64,000 bases of DNA from Catenulispora rubra (GTDB taxonomy: Bacteria; Actinomycetota; Actinomycetes; Streptomycetales; Catenulisporaceae), in the NCBI RefSeq assembly GCF_015356825.1, contig NZ_JAACYW010000028.1, positions 1 through 64,000 on the forward strand, written 5' to 3'. Of the stretch, positions 45,470 through 54,130 are shown one piece after another. The translations under genes were made by a program, and so were the position numbers. The notes beneath the pieces were generated by a model. It searched no databases and was not told where the DNA came from. It worked only from the letters and a program-made list of their open reading frames with translations. How positions within the stretch are numbered: position 1 is the first letter of the stretch; the number at the start of each line of letters is the position of its first letter.

Positions 45470-45979
45470 TCAGAACATGACCGCGAGGAAGGCCCCGAGG
45501 TAGACGATGCTGAACGTGAGGGGCACGGACTGCTCGACCCAGGTCAGCCGGGGATAGCGCTGCTGCCCCCGCGCCGCGAGCACTATCTGCCACTCCCGCA
45601 CGTAGACGAACGCGGGCAGCCGTTCCTCCAACGCGTTGATCACGACGAACTTGGCCGCGTTCAACTGCTTGTACGAATGGATGAGCACAAACCACGCCAG
45701 GCACTCCACCAACAGGATCACGAATCCCGGCACCGCCACCCATGCCGAGACGCCGCGCGTCCGGTGCCCCCGGTAGGCGGCGCCGAGCACGGCGACAACG
45801 CCCGTGTTCAGCGTGAGAAAGAAGGTGTTGGCGAGGTTCCGGCGCGCACTCAAGCTGTCCGACATCGTTACGCAGAGCTTGTACTGTTCCAGGACCGCGT
45901 TCTGGTACTTCTCGCCGGACCCCCCGTAGTCGTCAGGACCGATCGCGACATTCCACACAGCATCCTGATTTCCGGACAT
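45470..45979 (-). CDS. small membrane protein, RipA-like family
   Basis: A 169-residue protein from ATG 45979. It has an N-terminal soluble helix with QYKLCVTMSDSLSARRNLAN, a hydrophobic hairpin FFLTLNTGVVAVLGA and WVAVPGFVILLVECLAWFVL, then SYKQLNAAKFVVINALEERL and a final transmembrane helix FSIVYLGAFLAVMF. The QYKLxVxMxDxxSxRRxxAN signature resembles the RipA-type octameric membrane protein family as I remember it; this is a moderate-confidence recall. Related small membrane proteins often accompany defence genes. Here it lies leftward, next to a decayed AlbA_2 gene. Confidence 0.7.
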   Translation of the reverse strand: MSGNQDAVWNVAIGPDDYGGSGEKYQNAVLEQYKLCVTMSDSLSARRNLANTFFLTLNTGVVAVLGAAYRGHRTRGVSAWVAVPGFVILLVECLAWFVLIHSYKQLNAAKFVVINALEERLPAFVYVREWQIVLAARGQQRYPRLTWVEQSVPLTFSIVYLGAFLAVMF

Positions 45980-46099
45980 GGCTCCATAGTGCAACCCTTG
46001 CCCAGCGCGGTACAGAGGCAGCCGTAGGGGCGAAGCCCCTAGGTTCTGGGTTGAACCCGCCCTGGACCATGCCTGGACCGGCAGTCCCACCGCCCTCCA

Positions 46100-46770
46100 C
46101 GCCGCTTTGCGGTCAGTGGCGCGGAAGGGTGCTCGTTCGGTCTCGCCACGGCGATGTCGCCGAAGCCCGCCGGGTGGAGATGCAGCGCGACTGCGTCCGG
46201 TTCCATCGCTGAACCGTGGTCTCGGACGGGTCCACGTTGGATCCGGCGTTCGAACGAAGCGACTACGAAAAGCGGCCCCGACCTGTGGGTCAGAGCCGCC
46301 ACCAGCTGTTCGGGAATTGACAAATATGTTTGATAGTAGAGCAACTGCGGCTCGAACCGCTGTGAGCGGACGCCGGCCGCCATCCCGGACCCGGTCGAGA
46401 GTTTGCTGCGGTTCGCGAGTAGGACTGACACCTCGTAGTCCGGCAGACGCCTGTCGCCGTCGGCGACACGGAGCTTGGAACCGCCGTACGTACCTGGTGA
46501 CCGCTTGTGGCAGGGACGCTCGTCCCGAGGCGTCGGCGGAATCTCCGCGATGACGACGGCCTTGCCGTCCGCAATGGCTGTCTGAATCGTAGATCCCGAC
46601 CACCGCGAAGTTGTGTTTCTCATCAACGCCGAGAATCAGCGTCCCGCCCCGGGCGTTCGCGAACGCGCTGACTGTCTCCCAAGTCGTTACCGGCAGACCG
46701 CCCTGAGCCCGACGTCCAGGGCCTGGCGGCCGGCGAAGCTCAGGCCGCCGGCGGCGAAGGCGGCCAGCGC
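46100..46770 (-). pseudogene. decayed AlbA_2 (Schlafen-like) DNA-binding domain gene
   Basis: Read leftward, one frame (about 46690-46590) gives VTTWETVSAFANARGGTLIL then GVDEKHNFAVVGIYD, the first half of an AlbA_2 domain. A different frame (about 46605-46440) continues TIQTAIADGKAVVIAEIPPT, then PRDERPCHKR and YGGSKLRVADGDRRLPDYEV, the second half. The roughly 60 residues that normally lie between are missing and the frame changes at about 46600, so an internal deletion broke the gene. No in-frame start remains. AlbA_2 proteins occur in phage-defence islands. Degradation is seen directly; function is by family only. Confidence 0.65.
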
Positions 46771-46792
46771 CTCGCTCGCGTTCACGACCACC

Positions 46793-46857
46793 CACATCTG
46801 TTGGACCATGCTCGACATCTGTTGGCAACAGATGTCGAGCATGGTCCAACAGATGTG
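46793..46857. repeat. perfect 65-bp palindrome (32-bp arms, 1-bp centre)
   Basis: Bases 46793-46824 and 46826-46857 are exact reverse complements around a single G at 46825. Each arm contains ACATCTGTTG at both ends, so the structure is nested. As RNA or single-stranded DNA it folds into a long uninterrupted hairpin. It lies between the AlbA_2 remnant and the SNF2 gene, 190 bp before the GTG start of the latter, with no T-run after it. Confidence 0.9.
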
Positions 46858-47047
46858 AGGTCACCGCGTCGCGAGCTCGGACTGCTCGGCGAACACCGGC
46901 TCGCCGAGGAGTGCGATTTCGCAGCCCCACGCGGATCGACGCGCGAACAGTACTGCCCCGGGCGACGGCTTGTACCGCACCACCCCCCGCCCTGCTCGAT
47001 ACGATATTGGTGCCGCCCGACCATACGATCCGCAAAGGAGCAGCACG

Positions 47048-49978
47048 GTGACCCGGAAGGTCGTCATCATCGACGATGACGGGCGCGAGGAAGCCGAGAG
47101 CGCTCTCGGCTTGGACCAGCAGATCATCGCGTCAGCCCCGGCGCTACTGAGACGCGCCGCGGTGTTCCTCCCGGCCGACCCGCCTCGCCACGGCCGGATC
47201 GCGTTCCTGCCGGCTGCGGATGCCGGGGTTCCGGCACTGCCCACGGCCAAAGTGGACATCGTCGAGTACGCCCGTTTGACCAAGACGGGAAGGCCGCGGA
47301 ATCATCCCAAGATCGGAGTGCGCACCGTTTCGGCGGAATATCTGTCGGTCGAGCAGGCGATCCCGGTGCTGATCCAGGCATGCAAGTTCGCGCGCGACTC
47401 GCCGGAGTCCGCCCTCGATCCGGCCGCGGTCTTCTGGGGCACCGCCGGGCTGTTCGCCCTGCGCCTCATCGCACGCGGCCGGATCCTGCCGGGCGTGTCG
47501 TCGGCGGGCATCGACGCCTGGCGTGTGGGCCCGCTCGATCGCGAAGATGCCGAACACCTGCGTGCGCTGGCGACGTTGATGCCGCCGGTCGCCCGCGCGG
47601 TCCCGCTGCCCGGCGACGGCGGCGAGGTCCTGCTGTCGAAGGCGGAACCGCTGCTCCGGGCCTTCCTCGACGCGGTCGCCGACACCCTGCCGCGCACCCC
47701 TGCCGCCCCGACAGTCGCACACAACAGCGGCAATGCGTTCACCGCACAGCCTGCCGTGCACATCCCGGATCAGCGCCGCTGGGCGTCGGAGGTGGCGGCG
47801 GGCATCGATGTCGGCGTCCGGGTGTCGCTGCGGTTGGAGACCCCCGCCGATGAAGGGGCCTTCCACGCAGTCACCCAAATCCACAGCCTCGCCGATCCGA
47901 CCCGGGTCGCCGATGTCGGCGCGGTCTGGCGAAGCCTGGCCGCCGGACCCGATACGGAGGCCGGGGCGCGCACGCAGATCGACGTGTTGCTGGTGCTGCG
48001 GCGCGCGGCACGAGTGTGGGAACCGTTGGCACGACTGCTGGCCGCGCCGGTCCCGGCATCCCTCGGCCTGAGCGACGAAGAGGTCTATGAACTGCTCGGC
48101 GCAGCCGCTCCCCGGCTGTCAGCCGCCGGAATAGACGTACACCTGCCCAAGGAGCTGGCGCGGAGCCTGAGCGCACAGGCGGTCGTGGTCGCTCCGAAAC
48201 GTCCCGGATCGGACCTGCGCTCGTACTTCGACGCCGACTCGCTCCTGGCGTTCCGCTGGGAGCTCGCCCTGGGCGGCGAGACACTGACCCCCGCGGAGAT
48301 GGACCGCATCGCCGAGGCGACCAGGCCGCTGGTGCGGCTGCGTGACCAGTGGGTGCTGGTCGACGAGGCGCTGGCGCGCAAGGCCAGGAAGCGGGAGCTG
48401 GGCCCCCTCACGGCGATCGACGCGCTGGGAGTCGCGTTGACCGGAGCCGCCGAGGCGGACGGGGAATTCGTCCCCGTCGCCGTCGACGGCTGGCTGGCCG
48501 ATCTCCGGTCTCGGATCGCGGATCCCACGACAGCCGACCGGGTCGTGGCGCAGCCGCCGGCTCTGCGGGCCACGCTGCGCGACTACCAGATGCGAGGTCT
48601 GGCCTGGCTGGACCGGATGACCGCGCTGGGATTGGGCGGATGCCTCGCCGACGACATGGGGCTGGGCAAGACCATCACCCTGATCGCGCTGCAGCTGCAC
48701 CGCCAGGCGAACACCGACACCGCGCGCCCGGCCCTCGTCGTGTGCCCGACTTCGCTGCTGAGCAACTGGGAGAGGGAGATCGAGCGCTTCGCGCCCGGCA
48801 CTCCGGTGCGCCGCTTCCACGGACCCGAACGCGACCTGGACGCCGTCGGCGACAGCGAGTTCGTTCTGACTACTTACGGAACCCTGCGCGTCGACGCCGC
48901 CCGGCTCGGCGAGATCGACTGGGGCCTGCTCGCCGCCGACGAGGCCCAGCACGTGAAGAACCCGTACTCGCACACCGCGAAGGCTTTGCGCGAGATCGGC
49001 TCCCAGGCCCGGATCGCGCTGACCGGCACCCCGGTGGAGAACAACCTCTCGGAGCTGTGGGCACTGCTGGACTGGACGACACCCGGACTGCTCGGCACGC
49101 TGCCGACCTTCCGCTCCCGATACGCCAAAGCAGTAGAGAGCGACCGCGACCACCAGACGACCGAGCGGCTCGCGACCCTCGTCCGACCGTTCCTGCTGCG
49201 TCGGCGTAAATCAGACCCCGGCATCGCCCCTGAGCTGCCCCCGAAGACCGAGACCGACCACCCGGTGGCACTGACCCGCGAACAAGCGGCGCTGTACGAG
49301 GCGTTCGTCCGCGAGATGATGGCGCAAATCCAGCGCAGCGCGGGCATCGAACGGCGCGGACTGGTCCTCAAGCTGCTGACAGCGCTCAAGCAGATCTGCA
49401 ACCACCCGTCCCAGTATCTGAAGGAGAGCGCGAACCAGCCGCTTACCGGCCGCTCAGGAAAGCTGGAACTACTGGACGAACTCCTCGACACGATCCTCGC
49501 CGAAGACAACGCGGTGCTCGTGTTCTCCCAATACGTGGCGATGAACCGGCTCATCGAACGGCACCTCGCCGTCCGTGGCGTCGCCACCCAGTTCCTGCAC
49601 GGCCAGACTCCGGTCAAGACACGCGACGAGATGGTCCGGCGTTTCCAGAGCGGCCAGGCCCCGGTCTTCCTCCTGTCCTTGAAAGCCGCCGGTGTCGGGT
49701 TGAACCTCACCCGGGCAGGCCACGTCGTCCACTACGACCGTTGGTGGAATCCAGCTGTGGAGGAGCAGGCCACCGACCGCGCCTACCGGATCGGCCAAAC
49801 CCAACCGGTCCAGGTGCACCGCCTCATCACCGAGGGCACCGTGGAGGATCGCATCGCCGCGACGCTGAAGGAGAAACGCGACCTGGCCGACGCGGTCCTG
49901 GCCGGCGGCGAGGCAGCGTTCACCGAGCTCTCCGACGCAGAACTCGCCGAGCTGGTGACGCTGAGGAGGGGCCGATAA
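47048..49978 (+). CDS. SNF2/HepA family DEAD/DEAH-box helicase-like ATPase
   Basis: A 976-residue SWI2/SNF2-type DNA translocase. GTG 47048 is chosen for GGAG 8 bp upstream; the frame extends further left without support. The N-terminal half (about 1-470) is the family-specific SNF2-associated region. The motor has DDMGLGKTITL (motif I, about residue 536), LLAADEAQHVKNP (DEAQ box, about residue 631), ALTGTPVENN (motif III) and a C-terminal helicase lobe with LSLKAAGVGLNLT and ATDRAYRIGQTQPV (motifs V-VI). All motifs are intact. It is followed two bases later by a SWIM zinc-finger gene, a pair widely conserved in actinobacteria. Role probably in transcription recycling, DNA repair or defence; undetermined. 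Confidence 0.93.
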   Translation: MTRKVVIIDDDGREEAESALGLDQQIIASAPALLRRAAVFLPADPPRHGRIAFLPAADAGVPALPTAKVDIVEYARLTKTGRPRNHPKIGVRTVSAEYLSVEQAIPVLIQACKFARDSPESALDPAAVFWGTAGLFALRLIARGRILPGVSSAGIDAWRVGPLDREDAEHLRALATLMPPVARAVPLPGDGGEVLLSKAEPLLRAFLDAVADTLPRTPAAPTVAHNSGNAFTAQPAVHIPDQRRWASEVAAGIDVGVRVSLRLETPADEGAFHAVTQIHSLADPTRVADVGAVWRSLAAGPDTEAGARTQIDVLLVLRRAARVWEPLARLLAAPVPASLGLSDEEVYELLGAAAPRLSAAGIDVHLPKELARSLSAQAVVVAPKRPGSDLRSYFDADSLLAFRWELALGGETLTPAEMDRIAEATRPLVRLRDQWVLVDEALARKARKRELGPLTAIDALGVALTGAAEADGEFVPVAVDGWLADLRSRIADPTTADRVVAQPPALRATLRDYQMRGLAWLDRMTALGLGGCLADDMGLGKTITLIALQLHRQANTDTARPALVVCPTSLLSNWEREIERFAPGTPVRRFHGPERDLDAVGDSEFVLTTYGTLRVDAARLGEIDWGLLAADEAQHVKNPYSHTAKALREIGSQARIALTGTPVENNLSELWALLDWTTPGLLGTLPTFRSRYAKAVESDRDHQTTERLATLVRPFLLRRRKSDPGIAPELPPKTETDHPVALTREQAALYEAFVREMMAQIQRSAGIERRGLVLKLLTALKQICNHPSQYLKESANQPLTGRSGKLELLDELLDTILAEDNAVLVFSQYVAMNRLIERHLAVRGVATQFLHGQTPVKTRDEMVRRFQSGQAPVFLLSLKAAGVGLNLTRAGHVVHYDRWWNPAVEEQATDRAYRIGQTQPVQVHRLITEGTVEDRIAATLKEKRDLADAVLAGGEAAFTELSDAELAELVTLRRGR

Positions 49979-49979
49979 A

Positions 49980-51359
49980 ATGGCCGCAAAGAGATCCGGC
50001 ACGAAGGCCGCCGCCGGCGACCGCAGCCGGACGTTCCCCTCCTTCCCGCCGACCGTCGGCTCCCGCGGCGCCTTTGCCGAGACCTGGTGGGGCCGGGCCT
50101 GGGTCGAGGCGTTGGAGAACACATCCATGGACTCCGGGCGCCTCACCCGCGGTCGCACCTACGCACGCCGTGGCGCGGTGGAGCCGATTACCGTCACGCC
50201 AGGACTGGCCAAAGCGAAGATCCATGGCAGCGCGCCAAGGCCTTACTCGTCAACCGTCGCCGTAAAGCAACTCTCAGACACCGACTGGAACCGGTTCCTC
50301 CACACCGTCGCCGCCCGCGCAGCGCACATCGCGGCGCTCCTGGACCGCGACATGCCACCGGACCTGGTCGACGACGCACGAGCGGCCGGGGTCCAGCTAC
50401 TGCCCGGTGTCGGCGACCTGTCGCCGAGCTGCTCCTGCCCGGACTCGGGCTGGCCTTGCAAGCACGCCTCTGCGCTCTGCTACCAGATCGCCCGACTCCT
50501 CGACCTTGACCCGTTCGTGCTGTTCCTGCTACGCGGACGCGGCGAGCACGAGCTGATGGACGAGCTTCGTGCCCGCAACGCAGCCGCGGCATCCGCCGAA
50601 GTCGCCACCGCGACCGGTGGCGATCTCCACTCAACCGAAGCAGCCGACTTTTCCCGAGCAGGGACGACCGGCAGGGAACGCGCAGCGGATGTCTTCGCGG
50701 CAGCACCAGACACAGCGGACGTTTTAGCCACACTCATCAGCATGGAATCGGGCGTCCTACCAGACTTTCCTGGACGCCCGCCGATTCTCGCGGCATCCCG
50801 CGAACCAACAGGAATCGACCAGACCGGCCTGGAGTTGGTCGCCATCGACACGGCGCAACGATCTCACGGTCTGCTGGCTACGTACTCAGCCACCGATGAA
50901 CCAGCGCGGACCCCCATCCTCCCCAGACTGTCACCCTGGCAGGACGCCGTGCGCATGCTGGCCGCACGCCTCGACGACGAGTCCCTGCGCGCACGAATCG
51001 CCGAAGCCTACGACACGAGCGACACCGACCTCAGTATCGCAGCCCTGGCCTGGCACCAAGGCGGCCCGACAGGACTCGACACCCTGGAGAAACCGTGGTC
51101 CCCGACCGCCACTCAGAAGTCCAGAACACACAAGGCCCTGGAGGACTACGCCGAGGACGGTACGCCAACACGCCTGCGACTGTGGCGCAACCGCTGGACC
51201 GCCGACGCCAAAGGCGTGCAGATCCGCCTGGGTACCGACAATCGCTGGTACCCCTACCGCCGAGACCCCGAGAACAACCGCTGGTGGCCGGAGGGACCTG
51301 CGGAGACCGATCCGGCGGCCGCGCTCGCGGCTCTGTTGGCGGCTGAGTATGGACCATGA
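49980..51359 (+). CDS. SWIM zinc-finger protein, partner of the SNF2 ATPase
   Basis: A 459-residue protein from ATG 49980 (GAGGAGGGGCC upstream). The conserved N-terminus WWGRAWVEALENTSMDSGRL and RGRTYARRGAVEPITV is typical of actinobacterial SWIM proteins paired with SNF2 ATPases. The SWIM zinc site is CSCPDSGWPCKHASALCY (CxCx(n)CxH) at about residues 151-163. The C-terminal part lacks known motifs and ends with W/R-rich strands (VQIRLGTDNRWYPYRRDPEN). SWIM fingers bind DNA or protein, so it probably directs the ATPase. It forms an operon with the preceding gene. Confidence 0.9.
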   Translation: MAAKRSGTKAAAGDRSRTFPSFPPTVGSRGAFAETWWGRAWVEALENTSMDSGRLTRGRTYARRGAVEPITVTPGLAKAKIHGSAPRPYSSTVAVKQLSDTDWNRFLHTVAARAAHIAALLDRDMPPDLVDDARAAGVQLLPGVGDLSPSCSCPDSGWPCKHASALCYQIARLLDLDPFVLFLLRGRGEHELMDELRARNAAAASAEVATATGGDLHSTEAADFSRAGTTGRERAADVFAAAPDTADVLATLISMESGVLPDFPGRPPILAASREPTGIDQTGLELVAIDTAQRSHGLLATYSATDEPARTPILPRLSPWQDAVRMLAARLDDESLRARIAEAYDTSDTDLSIAALAWHQGGPTGLDTLEKPWSPTATQKSRTHKALEDYAEDGTPTRLRLWRNRWTADAKGVQIRLGTDNRWYPYRRDPENNRWWPEGPAETDPAAALAALLAAEYGP

Positions 51360-51641
51360 GCCCTACCCGCCATCAGGCGGACCGCAGCGAACCCCATCCA
51401 CCCGCCGAAACGCCACCACCAATACACCACAACATCGCAATCCCGTGACCTGCAACATGTCCGGTCAAGGCGCGATGCCCAGCCGCTCCGGGCCCAAAAA
51501 GGGCCCTGAGCTGTAGGTCAGAACCGCACGTCCGCCGTTCGAAGAACCTGACGATCGCAGCAGATGAAGCCCACGCGGGTTCCACACCATCGGTCCAAAA
51601 ACAGGGTCTGACCTGCGCCTAAATATTAGTCATATGGTATG
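51360..51641. other. non-coding gap before the att site
   Basis: No gene seen. It contains a short hairpin, GGGCCC-AAAAA-GGGCCC (51490-51506), and AT-richer bases (AAATATTAGTCATATGG) immediately left of the tRNA fragment. This is the host-side flank of the integrated element. Confidence 0.5.
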
Positions 51642-51685
51642 TGGAGCCAAGGGGACTCGAACCCCTAACCCCCTGCTTGCAAAGG
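51642..51685 (-). other. att site: 3' fragment of tRNA-Ala(TGC)
   Basis: The reverse complement reads CCTTTGCAAGCAGGGG, then the T-arm AGGGG-TTCGAGT-CCCCT, then TGGCTCCA. The anticodon loop TTTGCAA gives TGC (Ala). The 5' side of the anticodon stem no longer pairs (GATCC in place of CCTGC), so only about 44 nt of the tRNA 3' end are present. This is the direct-repeat scar left when an element integrates into a tRNA 3' end. The intact tRNA should lie at the right end of the element, outside the window. Confidence 0.85.
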
Positions 51686-51914
51686 ATCTCAGGGCCCTAA
51701 CTCACGTCGTTCGGGGCCGTTCGGGGCCAGGTCAAAGCGTTCGCCATGGTTCGCCAGTGAACGAGCAGGGCCGCTGCGGAAGTCACTCAGTTTGTCACCC
51801 AGTCGGCCAGCCAAGGCCGGTTTGGAGCCCGCCGCCGCGCGGCTTGATTTCTGCTTTTCTGCCTGGAAGACTTCAAGAAGTCACCAACGGATCCCATCTT
51901 GGGAGTGCGCCAGC

Positions 51915-52235
51915 ATGAGCAACATTCGAAACCGGTCCGCACCCAGGAAGCGGACGCCGCACCGACCGTCAAGCGTCCTACGAGACAAGGGGGTCGTGAC
52001 GATCCCTCAGGCCATCCGTGAGGAGCTTGACCTCTCCACTGGGGACGAGCTGCTGATCTCCGTCGAGGGGGGACGAATCGTCCTAGAGCCCGCCACGTTG
52101 ATCCCTCGGGATCAGGCTTGGTTCTGGACCCCGGAGTGGCAGGCCATGGAGGCAGAGGCAGAGTCCGACAAGGTCGCTGGACGAGTCGAGCGGTTTGCGA
52201 GCGACGAGGAGTTCCTGGCCTCGCTTGAGGAGTAA
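51915..52235 (+). CDS. SpoVT/AbrB-type antitoxin
   Basis: A 106-residue protein, ATG 51915 (in-frame sequence further left has no support). The AbrB-like swapped-hairpin domain is at about residues 18-60: SSVLRDKGVVTIPQAIREEL, DLSTGDELLISVEGGRIVLE. The C-terminal acidic part (WQAMEAEAESDKVAGRVERF, FLASLEE) is the usual toxin-binding tail. It starts 230 bp inside the element and is followed 2 bp later by a RelE-like toxin gene. Antitoxins of this fold bind their own promoter. It probably stabilises the integrated element. Confidence 0.88.
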   Translation: MSNIRNRSAPRKRTPHRPSSVLRDKGVVTIPQAIREELDLSTGDELLISVEGGRIVLEPATLIPRDQAWFWTPEWQAMEAEAESDKVAGRVERFASDEEFLASLEE

Positions 52236-52237
52236 CC

Positions 52238-52531
52238 GTGCCAACGTGGGACAAGCTTGCTTCGTTCAATCGAGATTACGCGAAACTCGGAGATGACGAG
52301 CGGGCAGCGTTCAACAAGGCTATAAGGAAGTTCGTGGAAGATCTGAGAGCGGGTGGAGCCTTTCGAGCCAGCTTACGCGTCAAGAAAATGACCGACGCTG
52401 GCGAGATTTGGGAAATGACCTGGGCCAACGATGGCCGAGCGACGTTCGAGTATGGCGACGAGGTGGCACCCGGCGAGCGGCACATTATCTGGCGTCGCAT
52501 CGGAACCCACACGATCTTTACGAACCCCTGA
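52238..52531 (+). CDS. RelE-like toxin, partner of the AbrB-type antitoxin
   Basis: A 97-residue protein from GTG 52238. The compact alpha-alpha-beta pattern of RelE-fold mRNA interferases is visible: WDKLASFNRDYAKLGDDERA, AFNKAIRKFVEDLRAGG, then strands FRASLRVKKMTDAGEIWEMT, RATFEYGDEVAPGERHIIWR and RIGTHTIFTNP. It is basic in the last strands, as in YoeB/RelE proteins. Gene order antitoxin-toxin with a 2-bp gap is classic. The composition is less GC-rich than neighbouring host genes, consistent with acquisition on the element. Confidence 0.82.
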   Translation: MPTWDKLASFNRDYAKLGDDERAAFNKAIRKFVEDLRAGGAFRASLRVKKMTDAGEIWEMTWANDGRATFEYGDEVAPGERHIIWRRIGTHTIFTNP

Positions 52532-52546
52532 CAGCAGTTTGTCCCG

Positions 52547-52574
52547 ATGCCCCGTCGGATCTTCGACGGGGCAT
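52547..52574. terminator. bidirectional terminator between toxin and HAD genes
   Basis: ATGCCCCGTCG pairs with CGACGGGGCAT (11 bp, perfect) around GATCTT. It lies 15 bp after the toxin gene and touches the end of the converging HAD gene. T-rich sequence (TTACGGTTTC) follows on the plus strand. Confidence 0.82.
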
Positions 52575-53257
52575 TACGGTTTCAAGAGACTATGCACAAT
52601 ATCATTCATGTCCGTCACGATGACATCCGCGCCTGCGGCATTCAAGGACTCGCGCTTCCCTGGCTTGTTCGCATAACCGATAGAAGCCGACCCGGCGGCA
52701 CGTGCAGCATCGATGTCCGTCACGGAATCGCCGATGAGCACGCTCTGTTCCGGGTTCTGCCCAGTGGCCTCAATTGCAGCAACTAGCAAGTAAGGGCTCG
52801 GTTTCAAAAGGTTGGGGTCCGGGCTGCGCCGCGCAGATACATAGCTAACGTAGCGCGCTAGGCCGTGGCGCCTTAGATACGCCTCTACAGCGCTCGCGCC
52901 ATTGTTGCTGACGACAGTCACCATCTTGCCCGAGCGAAAGCAAGCGGCGATGGCGGCGTGAGCGCCCCGGGTCGGCTCGGCAACCTCAACGGCTGCCAGC
53001 TCTTCAGCATGGAACTGCTGGCGCACTTGCTCTCCTAGCGCGGCCGGGAGCAACGGCGCCGCATACAGAAACAGCATGGGATCCGAAGCTTCTTCTAGGT
53101 CGGCCGGCAACGCGGCTGCCGTCTGAACAAGCTTGCGCAGCCGGTCAGCGACACCTGGTGCTGGCCGACCGGAGAACACGCTGCATACAGGTCCGTCGAA
53201 ATCAAACATGATGTGCTTGGAGCGATGAAGAATACCCGTCAGGTCATTGCCGTTCAC
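52574..53257 (-). CDS. HAD-family phosphatase of the integrated element
   Basis: A 227-residue haloacid-dehalogenase-like hydrolase. GTG 53257 is preferred because it overlaps the gntR stop (GTGA). Motif I is MFDFDGPVCSVFSG, motif II VTVVSNNGASAVEAY, motif III Lys in LLKPSPYLLVAAIEATG and motif IV VLIGDSVTDIDAARAAG. All four are intact, so it should dephosphorylate a small metabolite. GntR plus HAD pairs transcribed away from the transfer genes are a recurring feature of actinomycete integrative elements. The substrate may be the signal that controls the repressor; that is speculation. Confidence 0.88.
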   Translation of the reverse strand: MNGNDLTGILHRSKHIMFDFDGPVCSVFSGRPAPGVADRLRKLVQTAAALPADLEEASDPMLFLYAAPLLPAALGEQVRQQFHAEELAAVEVAEPTRGAHAAIAACFRSGKMVTVVSNNGASAVEAYLRRHGLARYVSYVSARRSPDPNLLKPSPYLLVAAIEATGQNPEQSVLIGDSVTDIDAARAAGSASIGYANKPGKRESLNAAGADVIVTDMNDIVHSLLKP

Positions 53258-54105
53258 TGGACGACCACCCCACGCCCGACGCTCGACCACATCCCGTCGA
53301 ACCACGTCTGTGCTTGTTCCACAAACTGACTGTCTTTGGAATCCGTATCCTCGCTCAGCGAGTGGTGAAACAGGATTGAGTTCTTGCCCATCGGGTCAAA
53401 GATTTCTCGCTGCTCCCCGTTGATCGGAACCGAGTGACGAACTACTGGGTAGAAGCCGAAGAAGGCTTCTTCCTTGTTGAGGATGTAGAGCTTGAACAGC
53501 GGCACGCCGCCGTAGACTTGGATCTCAGCAGAGGTCTTGCCCACAAGCCCAAGCTCCGCCAGCTCTGCGACCGATTCGGTGATTCCCTGCGTGTTGCGGA
53601 GCATGATTCGGTTCATGCGCTCGCGGATATCTGGGTCGTCCGCCAGATCTTCGGCTCGGCAGGGAAGCCCCATCGGAATCGTCATGTCAGGCAGCAGTAT
53701 GCGGATGCTGATCGACTCTGGCGTGAGTCGGCCTTCCCGGATTCTGTCTAGCGGCTCTTGGACCGCCCCGAAGAGGGTCTCACCCGAAAAACCTGCGAAG
53801 TCAAGGGTGACCGCCGGCGCCGCGAAAGCCCGTTCAATGTGCGGTCGGAGACCAACCGGCCGTTCGGCGCGCTCGCGGACGAAGACACCGCTCCCCTGGC
53901 GCGACACGATCAAGCCTTCCCCCCGGAGGATGTCCAGACCGTTCTGAACGGTCTGCCGCGCGACGCCGTAGCGCTTTGCCAGCTCAGCGCCTGAAGGCAG
54001 CTTTTCGCCAGGAGCAAGTTTCTTGGTCAGGATCGCCGCACGCAGCTGGTTGGCGATCTGGATATAGGGCGGACGCGGGTCGTCCTGGTCGATGCTCATG
54101 GCCAC
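53254..54105 (-). CDS. GntR-type repressor of the integrated element (KorSA-like role)
   Basis: A 283-residue regulator, GTG 54105 (ATG 54099 also possible). The N-terminal winged helix is typical GntR: PPYIQIANQLRAAILTKKLA, KLPSGAELAKRYGVARQTVQ, GLDILRGEGLIVSRQGSGVF. The C-terminal about 200 residues (TIPMGLPCRAEDLADDPDIR, VYGGVPLFKLYILNKEEAFF) are not an obvious UTRA domain but fit the special C-terminus of regulators in pSAM2/SLP1-type elements. CTAGG repeats in the gap to its right overlap the rightward promoter, so it probably silences transfer and replication genes. Confidence 0.87.
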   Translation of the reverse strand: MAMSIDQDDPRPPYIQIANQLRAAILTKKLAPGEKLPSGAELAKRYGVARQTVQNGLDILRGEGLIVSRQGSGVFVRERAERPVGLRPHIERAFAAPAVTLDFAGFSGETLFGAVQEPLDRIREGRLTPESISIRILLPDMTIPMGLPCRAEDLADDPDIRERMNRIMLRNTQGITESVAELAELGLVGKTSAEIQVYGGVPLFKLYILNKEEAFFGFYPVVRHSVPINGEQREIFDPMGKNSILFHHSLSEDTDSKDSQFVEQAQTWFDGMWSSVGRGVVVQ

Positions 54106-54130
54106 AGTCTACGGAAAAATACCAGGTCAT

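Noticed and set aside
45470..47035. A single 521-residue protein spanning this whole minus-strand frame.
   Set aside because: Only the last 169 codons (from ATG 45979) look like a protein. The upstream part crosses the palindrome and a decayed AlbA_2 gene in a non-coding reading.
51490..51506. GGGCCC-AAAAA-GGGCCC as a terminator for the SWIM gene.
   Set aside because: Each arm is itself a 6-bp palindrome, the stem is short, there is no T-run, and it is 130 bp from the gene, so I only mention it within the gap.
51642..51715. An intact tRNA-Ala gene.
   Set aside because: Only the 3' side (anticodon loop, T-arm, acceptor end) is present. The 5' acceptor, D-arm and 5' anticodon-stem strand are missing, so it is an att fragment.
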